From contig WEDG01005101.1 in assembly GCA_017591395.1 (NCBI GenBank), forward strand, positions 1 through 64,000: a stretch of 64,000 bases of DNA, read 5' to 3'. Positions 23,801 through 35,618 of the stretch are shown here, one piece after another (positions within the stretch are counted from its first letter, which is position 1; the number at the start of each line of letters is the position of its first letter). Source of the DNA: Schistocephalus solidus. Taxonomy: Eukaryota; Platyhelminthes; Cestoda; Diphyllobothriidea; Diphyllobothriidae. The notes beneath the pieces were generated by a model. It had not been told where the DNA came from. It did not search any database and saw nothing but the letters and a program-made list of their open reading frames with translations. The translations under genes were made by a program, and so were the position numbers.

Positions 23801-24599
23801 TTCGGCATTTATTATGGGAGCGCAACCCGAATAACGCCTGCCGTGCCCTAATGTGGCCCCTGTGTTGGTCCAACGCATCTACCACGTGGCCACACGCACA
23901 CACTCTCTCTTCATCTTCTGTCTAACATGCGCCAGTCGACCGTCCGAACCCGTCAACCAACGGTTAAAGGGATGAGCACAGTGTCTGACACGGTGTGAAG
24001 GTCCGGATCAGAAACCTGTCGCAGGCTCACGCGGACTCGGCACGGTCCGCAGACAATAACCGATGGGATAAAACGGCAGTCAGATGTTCTTTTGTAGTCT
24101 GGCGATCGATGGAAGAGGTAAGAGGGAATGAGGAAGTCAAACCAAAGCTCAGCAGCCCCAAGATAGACAACCAAAAATGCCTTACAATGAGAACGGCCTG
24201 AAAGTTTGCTGACTGGTTGGAAAAATCCGTCCCACCCAGGACTGAGGGTCAGATTACAATGGTTCCCTCCTTAGGTGGAATTTATAAAAGTCTCACTTAC
24301 GGGAGGTCAGTGGCACACATTAAGGAATCAACACGCGGGCTGTACGCGTGAAAAATATTTGTACTGGTATCTTTAATGGAGGACATGGGTAAGGCGACGG
24401 CTCTTCTACATGCACAGCGACCTGTAGAAACGCACCCAATAAACTGAAAACACTGTTCCCTGACACTGTCATATGAAAGAGAATTTGGCAGGGTTACCCA
24501 CGGGGACGACATGTGCAACAAGATTTGATGCCAAAACAAACGCCCTTAGTGGTGTGAGCTGCCTGGCAGGTGGTTTCAGGAAGATATTTTACTACAGAG
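23801..24599. other. No recognised gene
   Basis: Two short ORFs overlap on opposite strands (23953-24201), neither with a motif. No repeat partner noticed within the window. Confidence 0.35.
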
Positions 24600-26613
24600 G
24601 TTAGTCGAGTGTAGAGCCATCTCGATTAAGCATTCGAAGAGGCAAGAAGACTACGAAGGTATCAGGCACGGCTCTATCCAAAGCGGAAAATTAACGGAAA
24701 CAGAGTGAATAATTGGTAGCAAGGAGGCCATGGCATAATTAATGCAGGCATGGCGCACGGTTAAGATGATTAAGTAAAAGTCTCATTCTTTCGTCCAATT
24801 GCCATCGTGCCTCCTTGAACATGAAGCTAAGTTGAGACGACTGGAGGCGAACTTGGGCACGGTGGTCGACCAGGCAGGCACAATCGTTCTGCGTTTGTCA
24901 TACAGCCTGAAAAATACGAAGTGACGTAAACTGGGTTTTCCTGCGCGGGAAAAGAATCCAAAAAACAGGAGATTCCCATGTGCTTCATATTTCTGTTATG
25001 TCAACCTCTCTCAATGCCAAACCGAGTTCTGCAACAAGGTAACAGTGGGTGCGCAAGTCATATTCAGAACCATGCAAAAGGATATTTTTCTGCAAAGAAA
25101 GGTGAGATCTGTCGTGTAACATGCCTAACAAGGAGCAGCGCAAAAACCGGCGGTCCTGCACACAAACCTACTATTCACAAAACCAACTATTCACAACCAA
25201 CCAACCAACCAACAACCAACCAACCAACACCAACCAACCACAACCAACTATTCACAACCAACTATTCACAAACCAACTATTCACAACCAACCAAGCAACC
25301 AACAACCAACCAACCAACACCAACCAACCACAACCAACTATTCACAACCAACTATTCACAAACCAACTATTCACAACCAACCAACCAACCAACAACCAAC
25401 CAACCAACACCAACCAACCACAACCAACTATTCACAACCAACTATTCACAAACCAACTATTCACAAACCAACCAACCAACCAACAACCAACCAACCAACA
25501 CCAACTAACCACAACCAACTATTCACAACCAACTATTCACAAACCAACTATTCACAAACCAACCAACCAACCAACAACCAACCAACCAACACCAACCAAC
25601 CACAACCAACTATTCACAACCAACTATTCACAAACCAACTATTCACAACCAACCAACCAACTAACAACCAACCAAACAACACCAACCAACCACAACCAAC
25701 TATTCACAACCAACTATTCACAAACCAACTATTCACAACCAACCAACCAACAACCAACAAACCAACACCAACCAGCCACAACCAACTATTCACAACCAAC
25801 TATTCACAAACCAACTATTCGCAGTCGAAACTGCGCCGGCTGCCTTTATACGGATCAATCTACCAATCAGTCTTTGGGCGGCATTAGCGACAGTGCTAAA
25901 AGTGGTGGTAGCAGTAGGTTGTTATGGCATGCGTAGATGAGCAGAGTGTGGAGGCATCTCGATTGGGCAGTCGAAAAGGCGAAAAGACTACTAAATGGTC
26001 GGCCAAGCAGAATACAAACGGAAACAGAGCAAACAATTGCTCAGAAGGAGGCCATAGCATAAAGAATTCAGGCACTGTGCACGGTGAAGTGGGTAATTGA
26101 GTAAGTACCAGTCCCATCCTTTCGTCCAATTACAATCGTGCCTCTTTGACCATGAAGCAAAGTTGAGACGCCTGGAGGCGAACTTGGGCACGGTGGTTGA
26201 CTAGGCACGTGCAGCCATTTCGCGACGTGCATTTGCTCTTACTGTACGATCAAAGGATCTAAGAAGCAGGAAATTCCCCTGTGCCTCCCTCTATGCCAAA
26301 CCGAGTTCTGCAAGTCATTTGCAGAGTCCTGTAAAATGATAGTTTCGCCGCACAGAAAGCTGAGAAATGTCATAAGCATGCCTAACAAGGAGCAGCGCAA
26401 AACTGGCGGTCCTGCTCACTTTTTAAAAGCCTATTGACGAACCACCTATTCGCAGTTGAAACTGTGCCGGCTACCTGTACACTGCCCAATCCACTAATCT
26501 TCCTTCGGGTGTCTGATAAAGGGCGGTGTTAGTAATGGAGATGAAATTGGTGGTAGTAGTGATGTGGTTTGTGGGAGGCCAGATTGTGCGTGGCATGCGC
26601 AGACGGGCTGTGG
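24600..26613 (+). repeat. Tandem duplication of a ~0.7 kb unit, one copy enlarged
   Basis: Unit 1 spans 24600-25936 and unit 2 spans 25937-26613. They align in order: CATCTCGATT (24630/25955), AACGGAAACAGAG (24692/26019), GGAGGCGAACTTGGGCACGG (24844/26174), ATGCCAAACCGAGTTCTGCA (25014/26292), CATGCCTAACAAGGAGCAGC (25120/26378), then a block ending GCCGGCT. Unit 1 is longer only because a minisatellite of about 640 bp sits at one point in it. No protein family recognised. Confidence 0.85.
25165..25820 (+). repeat. 90-bp minisatellite with an almost G-free strand
   Basis: About seven units with a 90-bp period: the word TCACAACCAA recurs at 25191, 25281 and 25371. Each unit is built from CCAA tetranucleotides plus three copies of CTATTCACAA. 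The plus strand has essentially no G for more than 600 bp. Because 90 is a multiple of three, all frames stay open. The 271-codon and 176-codon ORFs here are 30-residue repeats of N, Q, P and T and are very likely not genes. Later units differ by single changes and a small deletion near 25745. Confidence 0.9.
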
Positions 26614-27754
26614 GAATCTGTTGGTCACTTGCACCCAATCCCAACACACTAGGCGACTAACCGGCTCGGACAGTGGATTGGTTTCAGGTAGAGGAAAGAG
26701 AAAGTGAGGTCCCATAGCACAGGGAGCATAGTCTCACTATTCATAATTTGGACGAGCTTCTAACCTATCACGGTGCGCTGAAGACTGTGGCTTAGAAGGC
26801 TGTCAACTGAAAAGATTACCGAGGAACGAGACGTACCTGCAAATGGGCAATCTCGACACGGCATGCGTAGGTGGACCATTTGACGCTGTCAGCAACTGCG
26901 CTGACACCCTCTAAACAGTTCAATCGCAAGTTAGTTACGGCAGAGCCCTCCCAGAAACAGCGAAGATTTTCGTAACTTGTACAACACGAACCGTTGCCCG
27001 GACAAGTTTCAAACCAAATCGATCGCGCTACTCGTAAGGATCCTGTGGATCAATCGTCCAGACGTTTGAAGAAGAAAAAATAGTTGTGCTCACAGCACAC
27101 CTCCATAAAAGAATCAAGTCTCAGAGGGAGGAACGATATCGTCAGACTTTCATCCCTAAAGAAATGGCCGGGGCAACCGTGACCAACTCAAAGGAAATTA
27201 TGTTGCTAGAGGGCAAACCGTCAAAAACGATATCCTTGTGGTGTTGTTGAACTTGTGCTGCGCGAAGTATTTCATGCTTGAAGACCCAATAGACAAACAA
27301 ACGCAAGCGGTCCTTGTCTCTGTCCAAGGCCCCTGTGCTGGAAATCCGCATTCACCCCTCCTACAAAGTCAAGATTCCGGACGTATATGTGCCTACACAT
27401 CTCTATCACATGATGAGGTATGACATTAACAGTTAAGGACGAACTCGACATTTTACTCTCACAAATCCAGTTTGCGTTAGGAGTTAGGTAGTAGGATTCA
27501 ACCGCTGGACTTCCTGAAATCAGGGTTGGAAAAGACTAGTCTTCAAGTAAACAATGAACACTACCGCACCTAGGTGCAAGAGAAAGGAATAAATAAGGAG
27601 CAGCGAGGTTGATGGGATTAGCTTCACAATGTGCTAAACAAACGACTGTACCAGAGGCAAAAACAGTGAAGAGGCGGGGCTACCGAACAGCAGAACCCAC
27701 CACTTGCTCAAGGGGCCGAGACGTACCCGGTCAGCCTGTAGTAACCTTACGCCA
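26614..27754. other. No recognised gene
   Basis: Short ORFs only. No family, RNA gene or repeat partner that I can support. Confidence 0.35.
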
Positions 27755-28090
27755 TGTGCATGCTGAACGCTGAACCTCGCGTCTACATTCACGTACGCGT
27801 CAGTGGCCTTGACAATCCTGGCTGTTCACACCGGCCAATCATCTTCAAGGTTGACTAACACCTAACCGCGCTGGATATGCCGTGAGGACTACACGGTCTC
27901 ACACTTAGGGACGTCGCAGACGCGGCGGCCAGACGTGTCCTCGTCCGGCGGCCAACTTCTTTCAACCCCTTCTCCGATATTTCTGTACAGAATAAACTAT
28001 CCTCCAAACTGGTGTCCCACTTCTTCCTTCTTATACGGAACTGGGTTTAAAAGTCGTAGCGTCTAAGGTTTCCTTAAGAACTTAAGATGC
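27755..28090 (+). repeat. Dispersed repeat R, copy 1
   Basis: About 330 bp that recurs in the same orientation at 29283-29612. The shared start is CATGCTGAACGCTGAACCT. Other shared words are CAGTGGCCTTGACAATCCTG, CACCGGCCAATCATCTTCAA and CAGAATAAACTATCCTCC. This copy carries a few extra bases after the CACACTT block. No coding frame is conserved. It may be a SINE-like or MITE-like element; no terminal repeats or Pol III boxes seen within it. Confidence 0.75.
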
Positions 28091-28149
28091 TGTGATGCTA
28101 CCACTTATGATTTACTAGCCATCATCATCCCAAATTTCCAGGACACCTC

Positions 28150-28222
28150 TGGATGATTCACCTCGGCATGTCAAGCCTCAGGGTATTAGCCAGTCCAACG
28201 CTCTACCATTGACCTAATCGCT
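28150..28222 (-). repeat. Decayed tRNA-derived sequence (SINE head or tRNA relic)
   Basis: The minus strand reads TAGGTCAATGGTAGAGC (28217-28201), a good Pol III A box with a D-arm-like context, followed by GTTGGACTGGCTAATACCC and a poor B box (GGTGAATCATCC, 28163-28152). No T-run follows closely. The anticodon arm does not fold cleanly, so it is not called as a functional tRNA. Confidence 0.45.
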
Positions 28223-28689
28223 CGTTGTCCTATCCGGCATTATGATCAAAGAACGCGCGTTCGAGACCTAGGACACAAAAACTTTGGTTTGCGTAAGGCT
28301 AGCTGAGGCCGGGCGATAAATTAAAAATGGTCACCCCGACGTCTTTTTCCTTAGTTGGTACTAACCTTCTACATATGTTACTAGCTGCTGTACACTACCC
28401 TGAAAGGGTTTTAAATTGAACCCCATGGCAAACGGACACCAGCATGCCTGTAGCTCGATTACTGAACGCAGTTCCAGCACAGCTAAATGCTGTTAGCAAT
28501 GCTCGTAAACTACAGCGATGTACTCCAGGACTACTCCATACAAGAGATAATGAAATAAATAAATAAATTGTTTATATCTGGAGGGCATTAAAAGTGGAAT
28601 TGGAGAACTCGAAAGAACAGGAAGAGAAGGGACTGGTAATAAGGAACGGAGTGATTGTTCGAATACAAGAACCCCTTCTGTGGAGGACA

Positions 28690-29282
28690 CCCGTCATTCT
28701 GACAAAATTCTCACGGTCGGGCAATTACTCCAATGCAACAACCTAAACAAAATCCTGTTCTACTGCGAAAATATGCAAAGTCTCTTGAATATGGACACAT
28801 CCTGTGTGAATGTCGGTCCAGCTGCCTCAAATGAAGAAGGCAGCGACATAGGCGGCTTAAAACACAAATAAACTAAAATGTTTATATACCAATGTCCAAA
28901 GCCAACTTCCTAAATTAGACGAGCTTAAGATATACGTGTTCCAAACTTCACCAGATATCATCTTCATAGCTGAAACATGGCTGACGGCGAAGGTGGACGA
29001 TCGTGAAGTTGCCATCCCCGGTTTTCAGTTATTCAGAAAGGATAGAGCAGGACGTCATGGTGGGGGTGTGTTGACTTATGTCAGATATTGCCTGCTCGTG
29101 TCCGAAAAAAAGGAAAAGCTTACGTGTGAAACTGAAGCCATCTGGCTCACCATCAGAACGCCAGGGTCCCAAGCACTTGAGATCCTAACGGCCTACCGAC
29201 CAACGAGAAATGATCCACAGTCAGACAGTAGACTGATAGATGATTTAAAATCGTTTGCTAGACGATCCGATGTCATGATTAT
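28690..29282 (+). pseudogene. CR1-like LINE fragment: endonuclease N-terminal part
   Basis: Reads LYTNVQSQLPKLDELKIYVF (28882-28941) and then, in frame, TSPDIIFIAETWLTAKVDD (with the catalytic ETW), FQLFRKDRAGRHGGGVLTYV and ETEAIWLTIRTPGS. It ends at SFARRSDVMIM, where repeat R copy 2 replaces it at 29283. The GDFN and SDH motifs are therefore lost. Upstream sequence from 28690 probably belongs to the ORF1/ORF2 region. The family resembles element F at the right end of the window. Confidence 0.8.
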
Positions 29283-29612
29283 GCGCATGCTGAACGCTGA
29301 ACCTCTCGCGTCTACATTCACTTGCGCGTCAGTGGCCTTGACAATCCTGGCTGTCCACACCGGCCAATCATCTTCAAGGCTGCTTCCCACCTGACCTCGC
29401 TGGATGCGCCGTGAGGACGACACGGTCTCACACACTGGGGGCATGCCCTCGTCCGGCAGTCAACTTCCTTCAACGCCTTCTGCGACAGTTCTGTACAGAA
29501 TAAACTATCCTCCCAACTGGCGTCCCAATTCTTATCTCCTTCTACGGTACCTGACCACATGGTCCTAGTGGCTAGGGTCTCCACTAATAACCATAAGCTG
29601 CTGCGATAGGTT
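29283..29612 (+). repeat. Dispersed repeat R, copy 2
   Basis: Second copy of the repeat at 27755-28090, in the same orientation. Its 5' edge sits exactly where the LINE endonuclease frame stops making sense (after ATGATTATG). This suggests either insertion of R into the LINE or joining by recombination. The first 100 bp are the best conserved part. Confidence 0.75.
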
Positions 29613-30149
29613 TCCCGCATCCTATTCTGGCCCTTCACCTTCAGTCTCCTCCAGAGGTGACAGGACATTAGCTATCTTGCTTAAGTTTCACAGAGGACGT
29701 AAAGCTCTGGTTTTACTGGGATTCCTTCCTGATTAAATTAACCTTTTTTCGCTTTCATATTCGAATTATGATATGTGGATACGTGAATATTTCCATTTTT
29801 GACGTGCGAAAAGCATTATTTTCACTGAGGACTTCGTTTTTATCAAAATAGGCCACCGACTGAGGCCTGAACATGGTCTTTTCGCTGCTGGTGGTCAGTC
29901 GCAAATTGAAAGAGACGGAATCCGTGACCATAGCTAAACGGGCTAAACCCGCTGACTAAACCTGTCACACAAGTGTGATTCACGTACCATGGAGCAAAAT
30001 TATACACAGACAAAAGCGGGTTGCCTTAAATCCACAACAAGAAGGTAAAATTGTAGCTTGTTTCACCGTCGCGCGAAGAGGATCTAGATATTCCCCTATT
30101 CGGAAGCTTTAAATGCACGGCTTTTAATGCACCAAGAAAGCTTAGATTG
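29613..30149. other. No feature seen
   Basis: No repeat partner, ORF or RNA gene recognised. Confidence 0.35.
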
Positions 30150-31680
30150 CCTCAAATTGCTTATTGGGAGAAATATGCACCGACTGATGATGGGAATTTT
30201 TCTCACCGGTTTTCGGAATAGGAGGAATGACAGTCATCTCTGCAAGTATCTCACCTTTCATTTTCATCTACAATACAAGTCGCTTAATACAGTTCTGAAG
30301 TGCTTGCATGTCGGCGTCGAATCTGATGGCACTCCAGAGTTTAGCATCGTCAGAAGACAGGATGGCACTGCAGCCCAGTTCCTCGACGCAGTAGGTAAGA
30401 GCACAATAGGCGGGTCCCAGATTAAATAATTTAACCCAAGAGCCTGTCTTACGGGAACCCTGGTAATAGTGGTTTTATGGGTGGGGCATTAGAATAATAA
30501 AAAAGCATGAAAAATGGTGAAAGTAAATTACAAACCGAAATTTATGAATGAACATAAAAAATTAAATGAAATAAAAATAACCTGTACAAAATAAAAAAGA
30601 AAAGGTAGGCATCCAATGAAATGAAAGCTCTGTAAATAATTGTCCCATTGTCCCACGGTCAGTCTGGTGAACTTTAGGCTTACAAGACACCTACTGTAAG
30701 TTTCTAAGTAGCAAAAAACAATAGCTTTTTTAATTGGGAGCCACCTATTGTGCTTCCACCACGCAAGTTGTTAACATAGAGTAGGAAGAGCAACTGAGCT
30801 AAGACCGCGCCTTGAGTGACATCACTTAGAACGGGGGTAAGAGATGATTAGGAGGCATAGTTGAACATGACATGAGATGTTTCTAGAAGAAAATCGGTTA
30901 TCTATGTTAGTAGCTTTCCTTTTTTTACGATTTTAGATAACTTAAAGAGAAGAAGCTTGCGTCGTACGCTGTCGAACGCGTTATTCAAATTGGCGTTAAA
31001 GACTTTAACTCGTCCGGTGCTTGATTCCACTGCTTGGTCAAGAGTACTTAACTGGAAAGACAAGAGTGGCTTTTTCTGAAACCATACTGGATCCCTAAGG
31101 GTAGGTCATCCTCCTCTGGGAAATTTATTGTTGCATTTTTAAATGTATTTTCCATTATTTTCAAGCAAATGCATGTTAAGCTGAAGGGTCGATACTTTTT
31201 GACATTATTTCGAGCCTCACCCTTATATACCGGGCAGATACTTGCTGTCTTCCATTCGGATGCCAGGTTCCCTAATTCAAGTGACGAATAGAAGATACGT
31301 GGTTGTGGTTTGAAGAGATCGTTCGCCAATCGTCTCAAGATTTTAGCCAATATATTGTTCGTACCCGATGCCTTTCCTTCTTTGAGAGTCTGCAGCTCGC
31401 TTTCTACAACATATGCTGGGGAGAGTATAGGCTCAAGCACGGGACTGGCGTTTAACACTGCGCTTTTGGCATTGTGAAAATGAAACTCATATTTTCTACA
31501 GAATACATAAGCGGCCCAAGTGCTCGGCTTCCTCGCCATTTTCAACGAATTCCGGTTGAGTATTCCAGTTAACCAACCAGGGCGACTAGCCTCTAGGCCC
31601 GTTAAGCTCACGTTCAAATTCGTGGATGTCCATACCTTCTTCATTGTTTTAAATTCTGCCATCCGTATATTTTTCTGAAC
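30150..31680 (-). pseudogene. Worn CR1-like LINE reverse transcriptase
   Basis: The minus strand from 31662 has a 204-codon open frame with linker and RT fingers: LKEGKASGTNNILAKIL (for GPDGI), WKTASICPVYKGEARN, and IQYGFRKSHSCLSS at the end. Another frame carries LDQAVESSTGRV, NNAFDSVRRKLLLFKL (motif A, catalytic Asp changed to Asn) and GAVLAQLLFLLYVNNL near 30780. A last piece at about 30350 reads SSDDAKLWSAIRFDADMQ, the motif C region. Several stops and frameshifts. Family close to A by wording. Confidence 0.75.
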
Positions 31681-32344
31681 TTGCAGTCTCTTCTTGCGTT
31701 GAGCATAGAGCGATCAGCCTCACAGTAGTGTAGTGTAGTCACTGTTACCAAAGGTACACTGAATATATTTGTCAATGGGAGAAATATTTCGTAAATACTA
31801 GGATCAATCAATTGGCTCTTTAGTGCTCTAAAAACCTCGTTGGTGACTTAGCATTTTGGTGTCTAGCTACTTCGCTGATCAAATGGTGAAGTGACTCCTC
31901 AGCTACACTCGGATGGGTTGGTTCTCTGTGCATCATCAGGAATTGTAGCTTTTTTAAACAATTATCGTCTATCCATATCCAGAAAAATTCATAATTATAT
32001 AGGAGGACAAACGCTCGTTCGATTGCCGCGATTGATTCAAAAGCTAAGTGGAATTTCTAAATTTGACTAGATTTCGTCGTCCCTTGCCTAAATAATTAGC
32101 TGCATTTTGATTGAACTTCTCATTTACAAACCTTCATCATCTGCACTTATCTGTGGTCATCGTCCATATCACGAGGTGAAAATATACCTAGTCATACACT
32201 CTCACACGACATAGCCTCATTCGGGTTCAAGTGGTTCCGTATTAATAACAAGTTGTCTTAGGCACGCATATACGCCCAAAGTTAAAATATTGGAGATTAA
32301 TTTGCTTTCCAACAAAATCCTTTGCTGTATGCACTGTTTCTGTA
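31681..32344. other. No recognised gene
   Basis: No family or repeat partner seen. Confidence 0.35.
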
Positions 32345-33578
32345 GGCAAATCAACTGATAGAAATTCTATATAGGCATCTATTTCAACCTGCGTAGCGTC
32401 GTCATCAAATTACAATTTATCAGCGTTTTATTCTGGAATCCATAAAATTATTCACTGTCTTCGACTACAGGCACATATTTTCATAATTACCCTTCACTAT
32501 ATGTAGTGAGACCTACCGAAAATAACGGCAAATTGCCTTATTCGAAAACTAAAGTACAATATCACGTGTTCTAAGTAAGCCTTCTCTGTGCAAGCTATTT
32601 CTCGCTACCGATGTACCAAGAGCGGTTTCATCGCATCTCCAACTGCGGCAAATCAACCTGGCTTACGGCAGATGCACATGCTCTGACATGAGGACAGAAT
32701 TCGCATTCCTCGCAAGCCAGAGGTTGTCTTTAACCGTGCAAATGACACCATATATTTACGGTAAATAAGCACATCAAGCCTCGTGTCTGGGTCATGCTGC
32801 TTGGAAAAATCCTTTTATGGCGTACGATCCACGCGACTCTACCGGACTCTAGGATCTATGCCTTAGCTCCTTCTGTCAGCCGCTGACCTGCTGGCGAAAG
32901 CGAAGTTAGTAAGCAAAATATGTTCAGGATTGCACGCAGGAGGGCATAAAGGCCGAAATACACCACAAAATGCCTGTCCTTAAATGGGGCTTATAGACGA
33001 AAGTTAAAAGAGCAAGAGACAGAAAGAAGTTCATGCACCAGGGAAGACAGTCAATCAATCAGCAGAATTATGTCAATTGCCCTGTCAAGTGCATTTAATA
33101 CAGCAACTGAGTAAGGAGGAGTTTCGAGTTTAGGGAGATTTCTCACCACTTAACTAATTATTCACCCGATCAATAAATTAATAGGAGTGCTCACTGGATT
33201 TTAGTAAACTTTGCTTGGAAACAAGTCACCGTGTTCAACATGTTTGTAGGTTATGTGGTTGTAAGGCTATACCTATGCAACGGCGATTCTGTTGGGTTCA
33301 CTCTTCCAGTTCGCAAAGATAATAATCACAAGGCAGTATTGTTCCGGAGAGTTTTACTAAATAGAACTTCTCAAAAAAGCTGTAACAGATAAATATTTAA
33401 TGTTTTGTATTTTTGTAACAACCACAGCAATATCCGATTCCAAATGTTTGATGATACCCAACTCCACGTTGCATTTCCAGTGTTCTAATTTCGAGCCCTG
33501 TGTAGTTTTTCACATTCATTCAGCTCAGTAGGCGTTAGGCTGTTTCCAATAAAACCAATTGTATTTGTTCGAATTTCA
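32345..33578 (-). repeat. Left arm of the second inverted repeat (IR2), containing a gene 3' end
   Basis: Reverse complement of 42137-43367 over about 1.23 kb, with frequent long identical runs such as CAGTTGCTGTATTAAATGCC and GGTGTATTTCGGCCTTTATG. On the minus strand its first 94 bases translate to EIRTNTIGFIGNSLTPTELN followed by ECEKLHRARN and TAG. The same C terminus closes the candidate gene at 41537-42230. So the arm holds a copy of that gene's coding end and 3' flank. It stops sharply at TGAAATTC (33578). Confidence 0.85.
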
Positions 33579-33594
33579 CACCTTCCTTCCTACC

Positions 33595-33990
33595 TGCAGT
33601 TTACTTATCCACCACCAAGTCTTCATTTTTTATAAACACTAATGAGCGTAACTTGCGTCCACCGAATGCGCACTATTTCGCTCAGTTTCACTCAATGTGA
33701 GATCAGTCGGGAATAAGATGACTTAGTTAAGAACTGAAGCTTTTGAGTTTGACCCAGAGGTTTTTTAAATTGCGGAATTTTCGGTTCACTCTAATTTCTG
33801 ACTTGATTCTCGCTTAAGATAATTTTAATATACATCAACAGGACCAAGCTGAAATACGTGACGGTGGTTGTCTTCTATACATTATATAATTTCTTATATT
33901 TTCTCCCTATCCTCTAAACATTTGTTCGTTTTCCGGAAATATTTGCTTAATTTCAGTCATCCTCCCCAACAAGAAAAAAATCCTCCTTTT
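33595..33990 (+). mobile_element. Family E LINE fragment (start of ORF2 endonuclease)
   Basis: Nucleotide match in order to 45690-46075 of the family E element. Shared stretches include TTTTTTATAAAYACYRATGAGCGTAAC, GCTCAGTTTCACTCAATG and CAGTCATCCTCCC. It has lost the segment encoding the conserved ITESW block by a short deletion near 33770, and its frame is broken. It begins 17 bp from the end of the IR2 left arm. Confidence 0.7.
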
Positions 33991-34089
33991 TAGCTGGGAT
34001 ATGGGCTTTCTACGGAGAAATGTCCTCTGGACGTGTATAATTTGCTTATTAAGTTTTCGAAGATTGATCTCCTGAAAACTTTGGAGTGT

Positions 34090-34320
34090 TTCTAATTCAA
34101 ACACTCAGATATTTCTGTGTTTTGGCTTCATAGAGTGGCATTCCGTTCAATATAAGGCACGTGCATTAGTGAACCGGTTTCAATTTCTGAGACGCAACAT
34201 TGCGCATTTGTTCCAGTCCAAAGGCAGGCGTTCTATGTTGGACAATCCTTCCAAACAACAGATATTTTCCTGGAGGTCTGCTTCAGCGACAGCAATATAA
34301 ATGGCTTTCCACTATTTTAT
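34090..34320 (-). mobile_element. CR1-like RT relic
   Basis: The minus strand reads EADLQENICCLEGLSNIERL, then PLDWNKCAMLRLRN and, in the next frame, LNGMPLYEAKTQKYLSV. These are the standard CR1 blocks just after motif C (compare LQENLNQLQQWSKDWLLPF and IPLQEVDAQKDLGV at 38.4 kb). Two frame changes and several stops. No other part of this copy is visible. Confidence 0.55.
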
Positions 34321-34704
34321 CTAATCCAAAAACATGGCGTATTTACCGTAACATTCTTCTGCACAATAATTTATGAGCAAGATAAGCAGAGTCCGTCCCT
34401 GCACTCAATATTTTGGTGCTCTAATATCCATGACTGTACAGTGTGATTGCTCTAACTCTCCACAGAGAACGTTAAAGGAAGCCTAAATAAATAAATAAAT
34501 TGTATATTAAAGGCGCAGAGAGCCCCGTCATTTCAAACTGAGTATCGCGGTATAAATAAACACAAAGTAGATAATTGCTGCACTATGTGAGCAGCCATAT
34601 TAATAGCAGAAATGAACAATATGGTAGGCATATCCAATTCAGAACGATTTGCGATTTTTAAAACAATAGTCAACAATCTTTAACATAAACGGCGAACTAG
34701 AAAA

Positions 34705-34791
34705 GAAGCAGTAAAAAAACTCCTACGGTTAAATCGGAGGCGGAGTTCGGCGAGCCGCCAATTTAAAAAAATTAGGAGAAAAAACTGCTTC
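34705..34791 (-). promoter_or_regulatory. 3'UTR RNA structure, ENE-like (family C copy 1)
   Basis: In element sense: outer helix GAAGCAGU / ACUGCUUC (8 perfect pairs; 34791-34784 with 34712-34705), internal loop U5 on the 5' side (34783-34779) and U7 on the 3' side (34719-34713), then inner helix CUCCUA / UAGGAG (34778-34773 with 34725-34720). The apical part holds a small GGCG/CGCC hairpin. Helix, U-tract, helix is the plan of ENE elements, whose two U-tracts clamp an A-tract as a triple helix. Function here is inference. Matching structures lie at 49004-49084, 50479-50557, 52822-52904 and 61231-61296. Confidence 0.65.
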
Positions 34792-35618
34792 ACTAAAAAA
34801 TTAATAGCTTGATGCAATGGGATAGTGCTGTGATGTTGCTGAAGACGTATGAGGGTTCGGAACGCTCCTTGTCGTGTGAGAGATAATATGGCCGTCAGAG
34901 CTACTGTTTTTAACCACCAGTGGAGGTGAGAGAGGACGAACTCATCGTGGACACCAGGGTCAAAACGAAGAGTGGACAGTAGAGGTCATGAGATCATCAT
35001 CGAGATGCGACTTTGCTGACTGCATAGTCTACCAATCAAAGAGGCAAAACCATCAGAACCCGCCTTGATCCTCAACTGAACCTGGAGACCATCGTCGGGG
35101 TTGCAAAAGCGGAGGAAAGTACCAAGGCTGTCAAGACTTGGCGATGCTAGTTTAAAAGGAGGGGGCAAAAATTGAATGCAAAGATTGACTCTGCAGAGGA
35201 TGATGGAAATATAATAAGAGACCAATAAAATATCAAGAAAGCTGCCTCAAATACCAGGAGGACCCTTTTCGAAATCAAAAATATGCGAGTTAGGGAAGGA
35301 AACAGACAATAAGGACTTTATATCTTCCGAAGTTAAATTTTTGCGTAATTTTGTTTTGAAAATAGCTTATGTGGTTGACAACCTAATTTGCAGTGGAAGA
35401 TTATTCCAGATGAAAGCATATTTGGAGGCAAAAAACTGAGACCGGTTAGTTGTGGAGCTAAGGGGTAGTGAAATGATCATGGAGGAATTACGAGTGGTAT
35501 AGGGTCGATCTACCGGAGTGAAAGCGTTCATTCGTGGGAGATTGGGGCTAGAGTTAACGCAAAACAGGAAGCAGAGACCCGTCTTCGTGTCTTCTAACCC
35601 ACAGAAATGTAATGTTTG

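Noticed and set aside
25121..25936. 271-codon ORF of Asn/Gln/Pro/Thr repeats
   Set aside because: It is the translation of the 90-bp minisatellite, whose period is a multiple of three and which lacks G, so stops cannot arise. The sister tandem unit has no such ORF.
30400..30760. Short inverted match (GCACAATAGG words) as a hairpin element
   Set aside because: Only about 25 bp with mismatches, inside a worn LINE; too weak to support a separate feature.
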